A stretch of 64,000 nt of DNA, from contig QWOP01000070.1 of NCBI GenBank assembly GCA_003669605.1, forward strand, positions 1 through 64,000. The letters are read 5' to 3'. The position numbers and the translations under genes were made by a program. Of the stretch, positions 7,540-17,301 are shown piece after piece. The number at the start of each line of letters is the position of its first letter. Position 1 is the stretch's first letter. Under the pieces are notes generated by a model. It made no database searches and was not told the origin of the DNA. It was given only the letters and a program-made list of their open reading frames with translations. The stretch is from Planctomycetota bacterium. GTDB lineage: Bacteria; Planctomycetota; Planctomycetia; Pirellulales; UBA1268.

Positions 7540-9504
7540 ATGTCCGCCGACACATCCCCGCCGCGGGATCCACCGCCTCAACGAGATCCACAACATCCGC
7601 TCCCGGGCCTTCCCCGCACCGATGACGGCGCCGCGGTGGCCCTTGCGGCACCCGGGTTTGACGACGCAGCCTTCGATGATCTCGTCACCGGCCTGGCGCG
7701 GTGGAGCGGGGCCCTGCCTGATTGGCCGCCGGCGCGGAGGGTGCGGGCCGAATGGGAACAGGTGGCTCTCCGTCTCGACCGGGCGCGCCGCGAACTCTCC
7801 AGGGTGCTTGTGGTGGGCGTGATTGGTGGCACTGGCACCGGCAAGAGCACGCTGGTCAACGCGTTGGCCGGCCGCGATCTCAGTCCGGCCGGTGACGTGG
7901 CCCGCCCGACGACGGTGGCTCCGGTGGTGGTCGTGGCCCGCGATGTCGACTGCTCCTGGCTGTCGCTTGATGGTGTCGGCGCGCGCGTCGTCACCAGCGA
8001 CAGCCCGGCGGTCGCAAATATCGTCTTGGTCGATTGCCCTGATCCCGATACCCAGCCTGGTCCCGACACCCAGCCTGATCCCGATACACAGGCGGCAGGT
8101 GACGACGGGGAAGTTCCCGCCGGCGACCGGAGCGGTGCAGCCGCGCGTCCGAGCGATTCCAACCGCAACCGCGATCTCCTTGAGGCGGTCTTGCCGGCGT
8201 GCGACGTCCTCCTGCTGGTGGCCACGGCCCAGAAGTACCGGTCGTGGAGCGTCGCCCGGGAGGTGGCGGCGTTTGCGCCTGGCCGCCCGCTCCTCTTCGT
8301 CCAGACCCATGCCTCCCGCGATCCCGACATCCGTGACGACTGGCGGCTGGAGTTGGAACGCCAGGGAATCGAAGCCCCCTCCATCCACCGCATCGATGGA
8401 TTGGAGGCCGCCCGTCGGACCGCCGCTGGACTGGAGCCGGAGCCTGGGTACGCAGCCCTCGTGCGGGCCATCGATGAGGAGTTGGTGGGCCGGGCTGCCC
8501 GCCGTGTCCGCAGGACCGGCGCCCTCGACCTGGCCGGATGGTTCGTCCGCCAGGCGCGGCAGCAACTCGATCCCTTCAGGCAACCGGTGGTGGCGCTGTT
8601 GCAGGGGGTTGAAGAGCAGCGGGAACGGCTGGAAGAATTGATGGGGAGGGCGGTGGGACAGAAACTCCGCGACAGCCGCCCGGCCTGGCAGCGGATCATG
8701 CAGGATGAGCTCGTGGAGCGCTGGCAGGGGGGGCCGTTCGCCACGTTCCTCCACACGCTGGCGTCGCTGGGGGCGCTCTGGCCCCGGCTCCGTGCCGGGG
8801 GACTCGTCGGCCGGATCCTTGCTGGGCAGAATTCTCCAGCGTTCGCTGCCGGCGACGGCGCTTGGCAATCGATCGAGGAGGTGGGGCTGGGAGAGGCCGA
8901 CGTTGAGCAGTCGCGAAGTATTCTCGTGGGCCTGGCCGCCCGAGCGGCGATTGGTGAGCCGATGGTGGGACGGGCGCGGCTCAGCGAGGCGGCGGTCCAG
9001 ACGTCGGTGGGAACGCTTCTAGAACGGACTGGCAATTGGCTCGTCGGCGGTGTCGATCGTCTGGTGAGCGAGCGCCGCGACCGGGCCGACGCGCCGTGGG
9101 TACGGGCGATCTGCGAGTTCCTTTTCTCTGGCATGATCATCGCTGTCCTGGGGCGGGCCGGCTGGAACTTCTTTTATGGCCACCTCTGGGATGGCCAGCC
9201 GGTCGGGGGGCTTGGTTTCCTCGAAGAGGCGCTGGTGTGGCTGGTGATCTGGGGGTTGCTGCTTCGCTGGATCGTGTTTGCGCGCATGCGTGCCGGACTC
9301 GACCGCGATATCGCCAGTCTGGTCACCCGGCTGCCTGGAGCGAGGTTGGTCGATCCGTTTGTGCAGGACTTCGCGGTCGCCGCCGGGAACACCTCCGCCT
9401 ACCTCGACGAAGGAGCGGTACTCGACGGTCGCTTGAGGGGCCTGTGCGAGCGCGTCGAGGAGGGGCGATCGTCCCTGGGACGGCTCAAGGGGGCCGTTCG
9501 ATGA
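7540..9504 (+). CDS. second dynamin-like membrane GTPase, partner of the preceding gene
   Basis: The 654-residue product starts at the ATG at 7540, one base after the preceding stop, with GGGAGG upstream. P-loop GGTGTGKS at 96-103; G3-like VDCPD at 164-168; FVQTHASRDPDIRDDW may be the G4 region. Right after G3 is an acidic repeat, PDPDTQPGPDTQPDPDTQ, inserted at about 167-184. Two hydrophobic segments lie at about 524-540 and 563-580, before an amphipathic tail. It shares the layout of the first GTPase but little sequence, as in heterotypic bacterial dynamin pairs. Its last codon overlaps the start of the transporter gene (ATGA). Confidence 0.75.
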   Translation: MSADTSPPRDPPPQRDPQHPLPGLPRTDDGAAVALAAPGFDDAAFDDLVTGLARWSGALPDWPPARRVRAEWEQVALRLDRARRELSRVLVVGVIGGTGTGKSTLVNALAGRDLSPAGDVARPTTVAPVVVVARDVDCSWLSLDGVGARVVTSDSPAVANIVLVDCPDPDTQPGPDTQPDPDTQAAGDDGEVPAGDRSGAAARPSDSNRNRDLLEAVLPACDVLLLVATAQKYRSWSVAREVAAFAPGRPLLFVQTHASRDPDIRDDWRLELERQGIEAPSIHRIDGLEAARRTAAGLEPEPGYAALVRAIDEELVGRAARRVRRTGALDLAGWFVRQARQQLDPFRQPVVALLQGVEEQRERLEELMGRAVGQKLRDSRPAWQRIMQDELVERWQGGPFATFLHTLASLGALWPRLRAGGLVGRILAGQNSPAFAAGDGAWQSIEEVGLGEADVEQSRSILVGLAARAAIGEPMVGRARLSEAAVQTSVGTLLERTGNWLVGGVDRLVSERRDRADAPWVRAICEFLFSGMIIAVLGRAGWNFFYGHLWDGQPVGGLGFLEEALVWLVIWGLLLRWIVFARMRAGLDRDIASLVTRLPGARLVDPFVQDFAVAAGNTSAYLDEGAVLDGRLRGLCERVEEGRSSLGRLKGAVR

Positions 9505-11042
9505 AGCCGTGGCGCTGGAGCGCACCGAGAGGAGCCCGCGGACTCGCCTCCCGCGCGCTAGTCGCCGCGGTGGCCTGGCTGGTGATCGCTCTCCCGGGCC
9601 CGGGGGCGGAGCTCGAGGCGGTGATCAAGCGCGGGGAATTGGTGTGGGCGGCCGACCAGGAAGGGGGGGGGCCGCACGTGTTCCTCGATCCGTCGGATCC
9701 GACGAAACTGGTCGGTTTCGAAGTGGAGTTGGCGGCGCTCTTAGCTGAGGAGCTGGGAGTCAGGGCCCGCTTCCAACAGGGGCAGTGGGACAGGCTGCCG
9801 TTGCTCCTAGACCGGTCGGCCGACTGCGTCATCAACGGGATCGAAACGACCCCAGAGCGACAGCGGGACTGGCACTGCTCCCGTCCCTACTATGCCTACA
9901 GCCTGCAGCTGGTGGCTCGGCGGGATGCCGGGCCGGAATCGGTGGAGGCACTCGCTGCGGCGGGGCCGGGGGGGAGGTGGCGGGTGGGGGTCCTCACCGG
10001 AAGCGCCGCCGAGAACTTCCTCCGAGAGCGGCCCGGATTCGAGGTCGATCCCATCGGCTATGACGGCACCGTCGATTGCCTCGAACAGCTCAAGGGAGGG
10101 GTCCTTGATGCCGCCGTGATGGACGACTGCATCGCGCAGTTCAACGACGATCGGTTTCCGGGGCTGCGTGGTGCGGGCCGACCCTTCGCCGGTGGCACCT
10201 ACACGATTCTCACCGCCCGGGAGACGCCGCGCCTCTCGGAGGCGATCGACGCCGCCCTCGGCCGAATGATCGCCGACGGCAGGTTGAAGACGCTCTACGA
10301 CCGCTGGGACCTCTCCGGCCGCCAGCAGATGTTTTTCCTCCGCCATGCGGCCGAGATTCCCGCTGCCGCACCGCAGGGACTGGTTGAACTGGTCAGCGGC
10401 ACGCTGCCGCTGCTTCTCTCCTCAGCGGCGATGACGATCCTCCTGGCCTGCGCCTCGTTCCCGCTGGCGATCCTCGCCGGGCTGGCGGTGGCGATCGGCC
10501 GGCTCCATGGTCCGTTGTGGCTGCGGCCGGTGCTCGCCGGCTATGTGGAGATCCTCCGCGGCACCCCGCTGTTGCTCCAGCTCTACGCCCTGTTCTTCCT
10601 CCTCCCCAAAGTCGGTTTGGCAATGCCGGCTTTGGGAGCGGCAATCGTCGGTTTAGCGCTCAACTACTCCGCGTATGAATCGGAGATCTACCGGGCGGGA
10701 CTCAAGGCGGTGCCCTGGGCCCAGTTCGAGGCGGCGCTGGCGCTGGGGATGACGAAGTGGCAGAGCCTGCGGCACGTGGTCGTCCCCCAGGCGGTGCGGA
10801 TTGTGATGCCCCCAGTGACGAGTGACTTCATCGCCCTGTTTAAAGACACCAGCGTCTGTTCCGCAATCACGGTCGTCGAATTGACGAAGCGCTACAGCGT
10901 CCTTGCCCTCTCGACCGGACGGATTGCCGAGTTGGCCGTGATCACCGCCGTTCTCTACATGGCGATGAGTTGGCCGCTGTCGCTCCTCTCGCGGTGGTTC
11001 GAGCAGCGGCTTGAAAACCGCGACAAGCGGCCCGGTTGCTGA
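9501..11042 (+). CDS. polar amino acid ABC transporter, binding protein fused to permease
   Basis: The 513-residue protein starts at the ATG at 9501, overlapping the stop of GTPase 2. Residues 1-36 are a signal peptide. Residues about 38-283 form a family 3 solute-binding domain (KLVGFEVELAALLAEELG, GTYTIL). Residues about 300-505 form a permease of the GlnP/HisM type, with EILRGTPLLLQLYALFFLLP, a YESEIYRAGLKAV segment and the cytoplasmic coupling loop FEAALALGMTKWQSLRHVV. Such fusions tether the receptor to the channel and import glutamine, glutamate or similar. The ATPase gene follows after 24 bp. Confidence 0.9.
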   Translation: MKPWRWSAPRGARGLASRALVAAVAWLVIALPGPGAELEAVIKRGELVWAADQEGGGPHVFLDPSDPTKLVGFEVELAALLAEELGVRARFQQGQWDRLPLLLDRSADCVINGIETTPERQRDWHCSRPYYAYSLQLVARRDAGPESVEALAAAGPGGRWRVGVLTGSAAENFLRERPGFEVDPIGYDGTVDCLEQLKGGVLDAAVMDDCIAQFNDDRFPGLRGAGRPFAGGTYTILTARETPRLSEAIDAALGRMIADGRLKTLYDRWDLSGRQQMFFLRHAAEIPAAAPQGLVELVSGTLPLLLSSAAMTILLACASFPLAILAGLAVAIGRLHGPLWLRPVLAGYVEILRGTPLLLQLYALFFLLPKVGLAMPALGAAIVGLALNYSAYESEIYRAGLKAVPWAQFEAALALGMTKWQSLRHVVVPQAVRIVMPPVTSDFIALFKDTSVCSAITVVELTKRYSVLALSTGRIAELAVITAVLYMAMSWPLSLLSRWFEQRLENRDKRPGC

Positions 11043-11066
11043 TCTCCAAGGGAGGATTCCAAGGCT

Positions 11067-11768
<702 letters not shown>

Positions 11769-11772
11769 AAAA

Positions 11773-11803
11773 CTCCGCCCGGGACTTTGGGTCCCGGGCG
11801 GAG
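11773..11803. terminator. strong hairpin terminator between convergent genes
   Basis: Two 13-base arms, CTCCGCCCGGGAC and GTCCCGGGCGGAG, pair perfectly around a 5-base loop. On the minus strand the hairpin is followed at once by T6-A-T5, a textbook intrinsic terminator for the leftward cysteine-rich protein gene. On the plus strand it lies 4 bp after the ATPase stop and can also end that operon. Confidence 0.85.
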
Positions 11804-11856
11804 CTCACTGGCCGAAGTCGGGCAACGAACTTTCCGTTCGCCCTACAACAGGGAGA

Positions 11857-12687
11857 TCACTTCGTGGAAACCGTCCGCACGGCAACCTTGCTGCTGGACT
11901 TCCGAGCAGCCGAGGCGTCGGGGGTCGGGGCAATCGCCGGGGTCGACTCGATCACACCCACCGCACCGCACGCCGGGTCGCTGCAACCGTTTCCGGCACC
12001 GCAGCCGGGGTCAGCACCGCAGCCGGGCTCGCAGGCGTCGCCACAGCAGCTGCTGCTGGTGCAGCCGGCGTCACGCTTGCAATGCTTCTTGGACTTCAGC
12101 CCCTTGAGGAGCCCACCGAGGATCGAACCCTTGCTGTGCTTCTTCCGGGGAGCAGCGGTGCACCCAGTATCGCAGCAGCCGTTGCCAGCGTCGCAGGCCG
12201 GTTCCGCACAGCCGTTGCCAGCTGCACAACCGGGCTCAGCTCCGCACCCACCGAGGCAGCCGTTGCCGGCGTCGCAGGCGGGCTCAGCACCGCAGCAGCT
12301 TGCGCTGGTGCAGCTGGTGTTCTTCCGCTTGCATCCGTCGAACAGGCCCTTCAGCCCACCGAACAATGAGTGCTTCTTCCGACCGCAACCTGGGGCAGCG
12401 GTGCAACCGGAGTCGCAGCAGCCGTTGCCAGCGTCGCAAGCCGGTTCCGCACAGCCATTCCCCTTGCCGCACCCGTTGCCAGCACCGCAACCGGGATCGG
12501 TCGCTGCACAACCCGGATCTCCGGCGTTGCCGCAGCAGCCGTTGCCGGCGTCGCAGCCTGGCTCACAGCAAGACGACCCAGCCTTGCGGCAGCCGCCGAG
12601 CATCCGGTCAAGGATCTCGAAGCCGAAGGACTGGCTACAAACGGTAACGCCGAGGACCAGCGCACCAAGGAACAACATACGCTTCAT
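11857..12687 (-). CDS. secreted cysteine- and glycine-rich repeat protein
   Basis: The 276-residue product starts at the ATG at 12687 behind AAAGGAGA. A signal peptide (MKRMLFLGALVLGVTV, then CSQSFGF) leads into a chain of short repeats of the form (A/E)PxCDAGNGC(C), about ten copies, with roughly one residue in six cysteine. Two basic blocks, GRKKHSLFGGLKGLFDGCKR and RKKHSKGSILGGLLKGLKSK, break the repeats. The last 45 residues lack cysteine and are Ser/Ala/Lys-rich. I know no named family. A disulfide-rich cell-wall protein or metal binder would fit; planctomycete walls contain cysteine-rich proteins, but the link here is inference. Confidence 0.85.
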   Translation of the reverse strand: MKRMLFLGALVLGVTVCSQSFGFEILDRMLGGCRKAGSSCCEPGCDAGNGCCGNAGDPGCAATDPGCGAGNGCGKGNGCAEPACDAGNGCCDSGCTAAPGCGRKKHSLFGGLKGLFDGCKRKNTSCTSASCCGAEPACDAGNGCLGGCGAEPGCAAGNGCAEPACDAGNGCCDTGCTAAPRKKHSKGSILGGLLKGLKSKKHCKRDAGCTSSSCCGDACEPGCGADPGCGAGNGCSDPACGAVGVIESTPAIAPTPDASAARKSSSKVAVRTVSTK

Positions 12688-13217
12688 CGAGCCACATCTC
12701 CTTTGCTTATGGATCACGCGAGAGGACAGCTCCTCATCGCGAGGCAGGTCACCCCGAAGTAGTGATCCACGAACTTTCCCGCGGCAGGTCTGTCGAGCCA
12801 ATCCGTGACTCGATTCATTGCAGGTTCCTGCCGCCCCCTGATTGCCCGACGGGCACAGTGATGCCCCGGGGGACAACTGGGGTATCGGACCGCTGGCGAA
12901 AGCGGCTTGAGGAGGCCCCAAGTATTTTTCACGGCGGGACTTACGGCGCGTGTTAGGTAAATTTTGCGCTCCGTTCGGTGTCGGTAATTGGTGCGGGCTG
13001 AGGCCGTACAACCAGCACGTCTTCACGTTCAAAATCTCGCCAATCGGAACAGGTTCACGCGCCCGCCATGGAGGGTGTGAAACCTTGCCGGTTAGAGGGG
13101 GGGTGCCTGCGGTCGTTGACAGGGTCAACCCGTTCCCTAGACTCGTCTTCCCGCCCGCTGGTGACCCTTGTCCGCGGCTTCGTCCAGCGACACCAGCCAC
13201 ACCAGGGAGGCCGTTTC
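12688..13217. other. 530-bp divergent intergenic region
   Basis: No gene is seen between the leftward cysteine-rich gene and the rightward DUF1559 gene. It holds the leader of both. The clearest signal is a promoter at 13116-13143 for the rightward gene. No hairpin or repeat of note was found. Confidence 0.6.
13116..13143 (+). promoter_or_regulatory. sigma-70 type promoter for the DUF1559 gene
   Basis: TTGACA at 13116-13121 and TAGACT at 13138-13143 are 16 bp apart, close to the vegetative consensus. The gene starts 75 bp downstream at 13218, with AGGGAGG as ribosome binding site at 13204-13210. Confidence 0.6.
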
Positions 13218-14120
13218 ATGTCCAGCCCATGCCACCGTGACGGGGCGCTGCGCGCCCTGCCGGTCCGATCGGGGTTCACGCTCGTCGAGTTGCTGGTGGT
13301 GATCGCCATCATCGGGGTGCTGCTGGGACTCCTCCTCCCGGCGGTGCAGGCAGCCCGGGAGGCGGGCCGCAGTGCCACCTGCTCCAGCAACGTTCGCCAG
13401 TTGGTGCTGGCCCTGCAGCTCTGCACCGACGCTCAGCAGGGGAAACTGGCCCCGCTGAAGGTCGATGACCAGGTCCGGATCGCCGGCACGATCGCCGGTC
13501 AGTACCCCTATCCAGGCAGCAGTCGCTACTGGTTCGGCACCGTCAGTGCCGATCCGGCGGGAGGGGCGGATCGGGTTGACTTTACTGGCGGCACCCTCAC
13601 GCCCTTCATGGAGGGGAACGTCGCGGCGTACCAGTGTCCCAGTTTCGGTCCGTCAGACATCGACCTCCTCACGTACAGCACGATGTGCACTGGGTTCGAC
13701 TACAACGCGGCGTTGGGGCCAGGGACTGTGATTGGCTACGACGCCAACTGGTCGCCGTTTTTGGAGGCGGCCAACCGCCGATTCACGCTGGCGTCTGTGC
13801 GGGAGACGCAGCGGACAATTGCCTTTGCCGAAAGCGCACAGGTGCGGTACGACCTGAAGTTCATCGAGAATCTCGGCGGCCTTGTGCCCCCCAGCGGCAA
13901 CTTCCCTACCGTCCACTTCCGCCATTTCAACCAAGCCAACGTTGCCTTCCTCGACGGGCACGTCGAGCAGCGGCCCTGGAAGTTTGCCGCCGAGGTGCCG
14001 GGCGACACCTGGCTGTCCACGGAGCAGGCGGCACGGATGGAGTTCAAGCGGTTGGGATTCGTCTGTGATGGCGAGCCGACTGACGCGGCCAGCCGGGATG
14101 CGCTCTACGACCGCGACTAA
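13218..14120 (+). CDS. prepilin-like DUF1559 domain protein
   Basis: The 300-residue protein starts at the ATG at 13218 behind AGGGAGG. After 17 charged residues comes the type IV prepilin motif, [20 protein letters not shown], with cleavage expected after Gly and the conserved Glu at +5. Next is [17 protein letters not shown], the usual start of the DUF1559 domain, and near the end [17 protein letters not shown], its hallmark H-x-G-x-N-x-x-F-x-D-G-H-V motif. Planctomycetes carry many such pseudopilin-like proteins of unsettled role; surface filament or secretion functions have been proposed. Confidence 0.9.
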   Translation: MSSPCHRDGALRALPVRSGFTLVELLVVIAIIGVLLGLLLPAVQAAREAGRSATCSSNVRQLVLALQLCTDAQQGKLAPLKVDDQVRIAGTIAGQYPYPGSSRYWFGTVSADPAGGADRVDFTGGTLTPFMEGNVAAYQCPSFGPSDIDLLTYSTMCTGFDYNAALGPGTVIGYDANWSPFLEAANRRFTLASVRETQRTIAFAESAQVRYDLKFIENLGGLVPPSGNFPTVHFRHFNQANVAFLDGHVEQRPWKFAAEVPGDTWLSTEQAARMEFKRLGFVCDGEPTDAASRDALYDRD

Positions 14121-14167
14121 TTCCCTGACCGACGATGGTCCATGCGGGTGTGTCGCAAAGGCGTGTC

Positions 14168-15007
14168 ATGCACGAGTCGTCTTCACAGCACCGCCGCGAG
14201 TCGGTGCTCGACCACAATGCCCGGGCCTGGGACCGGCTGGCCGCGGCCAAAGTGGCTCTCGCCCGCCCGGCGGCCGATGACGCCTTTGACGATCCGCGGG
14301 GTTGGCTGGGGAGTGGCGGTGCCGCCGATCGGCCCTGGCTACCGGCGCGGTTGGACGGCCTGGAGGTGCTCTGCTTGGCGGCCGGCGGGGGCAAACATGG
14401 CCCGCTGTATGCGGCCGCCGGTGCCCACGTCACCGTGGTCGACCTGTCGCCGGCGATGCTGGCGCTGGATCGCGCGGTGGCGAGCGAGCGGCGGATCGAC
14501 CTGGGGATCGTGCAGGGCTCGATGGACGACCTGCGGATGTTTGCCGGTGGAAGGTTCGATCTGGTCGTCCACCCAGTGAGCACCTGCTACGTCCCGGACG
14601 TGGGGCGGGTGTTCCGAGAAGTGGCCCGGGTGACCCGCTCCGGCGGACAGTACATCAGCCAGCACAAACAGCCAACCAGCCTCCAGGCCGGACTTTCGCC
14701 GGGGGCCAGCGGCCGGTTTGAAGTCGAGCATCCCCTGACCCGCCGCGATCCACTCCCTCCGGGGCCGCCATCACGGCTGCGGGAGGCGGGGACAAAAGAA
14801 TTCGTTCACGGTCTGACGGCACTGCTCGGGGGGATCTGCCGGGCGGGGTTCCAAATCGAGGACATCTTCGAGCCTGATCACACCCGGCCGGGGGCGGAAG
14901 GGGGCTCGTTCGCTGACCGGGCCGCCTACCTCCCCCCCTACCTCCGCGTCCTCGCCCGCCGCAGCGGCGCGGCAGCCGCCCCGGCGGCCAGGCTGCTGGT
15001 AGAGTAG
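14168..15007 (+). CDS. class I SAM-dependent methyltransferase
   Basis: The 279-residue protein shows the SAM-binding motif I as LEVLCLAAGGGKHGPLYAAAG, an acidic motif II in VTVVDLSPAMLALD, and motif FDLVVHPVSTCYVPDVGRVF with VARVTRSGGQYI. The layout is that of UbiE/methyltransf_11 enzymes. The acceptor is unknown. The start is placed at the ATG at 14168, behind AAAGG; an in-frame ATG at 14135 without a ribosome binding site would add 11 residues. The tail, DRAAYLPPYLRVLARR, resembles small-molecule methyltransferases. Confidence 0.8.
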   Translation: MHESSSQHRRESVLDHNARAWDRLAAAKVALARPAADDAFDDPRGWLGSGGAADRPWLPARLDGLEVLCLAAGGGKHGPLYAAAGAHVTVVDLSPAMLALDRAVASERRIDLGIVQGSMDDLRMFAGGRFDLVVHPVSTCYVPDVGRVFREVARVTRSGGQYISQHKQPTSLQAGLSPGASGRFEVEHPLTRRDPLPPGPPSRLREAGTKEFVHGLTALLGGICRAGFQIEDIFEPDHTRPGAEGGSFADRAAYLPPYLRVLARRSGAAAAPAARLLVE

Positions 15008-15054
15008 TCGGGGTCTGCAGAGAGGACGGCTGAACCCTTTCCACTGGTGCCGAG

Positions 15055-15342
15055 ATGCTTTGTCTCACCGTGCTGATCATGGCCAAGGACGTGGCCGACG
15101 TCCCCAAACTTTGCGAACTGCTCGGCGAGCAGATGCGCCGCAGCCGAACCGAGCCAGGCTGCCTGCGGTTTGAGGTCTATCACTCGAGCGCCGAACCGCG
15201 GCGATTCGTCCTGGTGGAGCACTGGGAATCGGCCGCGGCCCTCGACGCCCACCGTCTCGCCGAGGCCTACACCACAATCTATAAGCCGTTTGTGCTGCCG
15301 CTGGTGGAGCGCGAAGGGCATCCGTCGACGCTCCTGGAGTAA
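15055..15342 (+). CDS. ABM-domain protein (antibiotic biosynthesis monooxygenase family)
   Basis: The 95-residue protein reads as a single ABM ferredoxin-like dimeric barrel: an opening strand, the helix VADVPKLCELLGEQMRRSRTEPGC, then LRFEVYHS, FVLVEHWESAAALDAH and a C-terminal helix. Relatives include LsrG and YgiN-type monooxygenases and isomerases. It is 6 bp upstream of the PabA/TrpG-like gene, so probably co-transcribed, but no functional link is known. Confidence 0.85.
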   Translation: MLCLTVLIMAKDVADVPKLCELLGEQMRRSRTEPGCLRFEVYHSSAEPRRFVLVEHWESAAALDAHRLAEAYTTIYKPFVLPLVEREGHPSTLLE

Positions 15343-15348
15343 CCCCCG

Positions 15349-15981
15349 ATGATCCTCCTCATCGACAACTACGACTCGTTCACCTGGAACCTCGTGCAGC
15401 GGATCGGGGAGATCGATCCCTCCACGCCCGTCGAAGTCCACCGCAACGACCGCATCGACTGCGATCGGATAGCCGCTTTGGCGCCGAGCCATCTGGTGAT
15501 CTCACCGGGGCCCTGCACGCCCGACGAGGCGGGGATTTCCTGCGACGCAGTCCGGCGGTTCGCGGGGAGGATGCCGATCCTTGGGGTCTGCCTGGGCCAT
15601 CAGGCGATCGGGCAGGTGTTCGGCGGCAGCATTGTCCGCGCCAAGCGCTTGATGCATGGCAAGGTCGACTCCATCGAGCACTCTGGCGAAGGGCTGTTTA
15701 CCGGTCTCGACAGCCCTCTCGAGGCCACCCGCTACCACAGTCTCGTCATCGATCCCCCCACCGTGCCGCGAGAATTCCATGTCGATGCCTGGTCGACAGC
15801 TCCCGATGGGAGCCGCGAGATCATGGCCATTCGCCATGCCACGCTCCCGGTCTATGGCGTGCAGTTTCATCCTGAGAGTTTCCTGACTCCGGCCGGATAC
15901 CACCTGCTCCGCGCGTTCCTGGCGGTCGGGGGTGACCGCCATGCCACCCTGCCGGCGGGCAGAATGCCAGTCAGCCGCTGA
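15349..15981 (+). CDS. pabA: glutamine amidotransferase of anthranilate/aminodeoxychorismate synthase (PabA/TrpG)
   Basis: The 210-residue protein is a class I amidotransferase. The N-terminus MILLIDNYDSFTWNLVQ is the signature of PabA/TrpG; ISPGPCTPDEAG follows. The nucleophile Cys81 is in GVCLGHQAIGQVFGG, and the His-Glu pair in VQFHPES. It provides ammonia to a chorismate-binding partner for folate or tryptophan synthesis; in many bacteria one protein serves both. No TrpE/PabB gene lies in the window, though TrpC is at 39 kb. MoeA follows after 34 bp. Confidence 0.92.
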   Translation: MILLIDNYDSFTWNLVQRIGEIDPSTPVEVHRNDRIDCDRIAALAPSHLVISPGPCTPDEAGISCDAVRRFAGRMPILGVCLGHQAIGQVFGGSIVRAKRLMHGKVDSIEHSGEGLFTGLDSPLEATRYHSLVIDPPTVPREFHVDAWSTAPDGSREIMAIRHATLPVYGVQFHPESFLTPAGYHLLRAFLAVGGDRHATLPAGRMPVSR

Positions 15982-16015
15982 CACCCTGCGGACAGGGGAA
16001 AAGGAGTGGGAAGAG

Positions 16016-17275
16016 ATGCTTGATCTCGAGGCAGGCTTGGCACTCGTCGAAGAGCATGCCTCGGTGCTCGGACCACGGAGGGTGCGTGTGGCGGAGGCGC
16101 TCGGACGCCGCCTGATGGTCGCGGTCATTGCCGATGTCGATTCCCCTCCCTGGGACCGGGCGATGATGGATGGCTTCGCCCTCCGCGCAGCCGACGCGCA
16201 GCCTTCCGGCCGGGATGGCACCGGCGGCGTGTTGGAATTGGAGGTCGTCGCCGATCTGGCGGCGGGGGACCAGAGCCGGATGGTGATCCGCCCCGGTGCC
16301 TGTGCCCGGATCATGACCGGGGCACCGCTGCCTGCCGGTACTGATTCGGTGGTGCCGATCGAGTGCGCTGTCGATGACACCGCCGCTGCGCATGCCGGCG
16401 CGTCTGTCCGACTCCTCGACGCCCGCTTCCGCCCGGGGCAGCATGTTGGGCTCCAGGGGTGCGCGTTTCGACGGGGGGCAGAGGTCCTGCCAGCCGGAAC
16501 CCGGATGGGGCCGGCAGCGATCGGCTTGGCGGCGGAAGCTGGTGCCGTGCATGTCGTCGTCGCGCCGCGCCCGCGGGTGGCGATTCTCTCCACCGGCAGC
16601 GAATTGGTGTCCCCCGACTCGGTGCCGGGGTTTGGGCAGACGCGGAATTCCAACGGACCAATGCTCGTCGCGGCCGTCTCCGCTCTCGGAGCCGAACCGA
16701 TTCCGCTGGGAATGGTGGTCGATCGGCCGGAGCCGCTGCGGGCCCAAGTGGCAATGGGCCTCGCCGCCGATGTCCTCGTGCTCTCGGGTGGCGTGTCGGC
16801 TGGCGATCTCGATCTCGTGCCCGACACCTTTCGACGCTGTGGCGTGGAAAAGGTCTTTCACAAGGTGCGGCTCAAGCCTGGAAAACCGGTCTGGTTCGGT
16901 GTGCTGCGGCGGGCAGGGGGGGCGACGACGCTCGTCTTCGGCCTGCCCGGAAATCCGGCCAGCAGTCTGGTCTGCTTTGAATTGTTCGTGCGGCCGGCAG
17001 TGCGGCGGCTCCAGGGCCGGCCGCGGAACGAATGGCACCTCCCCCGGGTCCGGGCCCGGCTTGCGGCGGCCGCGAAGGGGGCCGAGGACCGGCCTGTCTA
17101 CTCCCCCTGCCGGCTCCAGAAAGGGCCCGATGGCCTGATCGCGATTCCGCTCCCCTGGACCGGTTCCTCCGATATGGTCGGCTTGGCTGTGGCTGACGGA
17201 CTGATCGCACTCCCTGCCGGTGTCCGCCGTGCCGAGGAGGGGAGCGATGTCGAGGTCGTGCTGCTGCACGAGTGA
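16016..17275 (+). CDS. moeA: molybdopterin molybdenumtransferase MoeA
   Basis: The 419-residue protein inserts molybdate into adenylated molybdopterin, the last common step of molybdenum cofactor synthesis. DSPPWDRAMMDGFALRA is the MoeA N-terminal signature. ILSTGSELV and SNGPML mark the MoeA/MogA core, followed by SGGVSAGDLDLVPD and the nucleotide-site motif GLPGNPASSLVCFE. The C-terminal beta domain ends with SSDMVGLAVADGLIALP. The start at 16016 follows AAAAGGAG and removes an upstream stretch overlapping pabA. Usual family length is about 400-410. Confidence 0.93.
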   Translation: MLDLEAGLALVEEHASVLGPRRVRVAEALGRRLMVAVIADVDSPPWDRAMMDGFALRAADAQPSGRDGTGGVLELEVVADLAAGDQSRMVIRPGACARIMTGAPLPAGTDSVVPIECAVDDTAAAHAGASVRLLDARFRPGQHVGLQGCAFRRGAEVLPAGTRMGPAAIGLAAEAGAVHVVVAPRPRVAILSTGSELVSPDSVPGFGQTRNSNGPMLVAAVSALGAEPIPLGMVVDRPEPLRAQVAMGLAADVLVLSGGVSAGDLDLVPDTFRRCGVEKVFHKVRLKPGKPVWFGVLRRAGGATTLVFGLPGNPASSLVCFELFVRPAVRRLQGRPRNEWHLPRVRARLAAAAKGAEDRPVYSPCRLQKGPDGLIAIPLPWTGSSDMVGLAVADGLIALPAGVRRAEEGSDVEVVLLHE

Positions 17276-17301
17276 TCCTTGGGCTGAGCCTCGGCGTCCG
17301 G

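Noticed and set aside
7405-9140. Long minus-strand frames opposite the second GTPase
   Set aside because: They are antisense shadows of a gene with clear GTPase motifs and have no recognisable domain.
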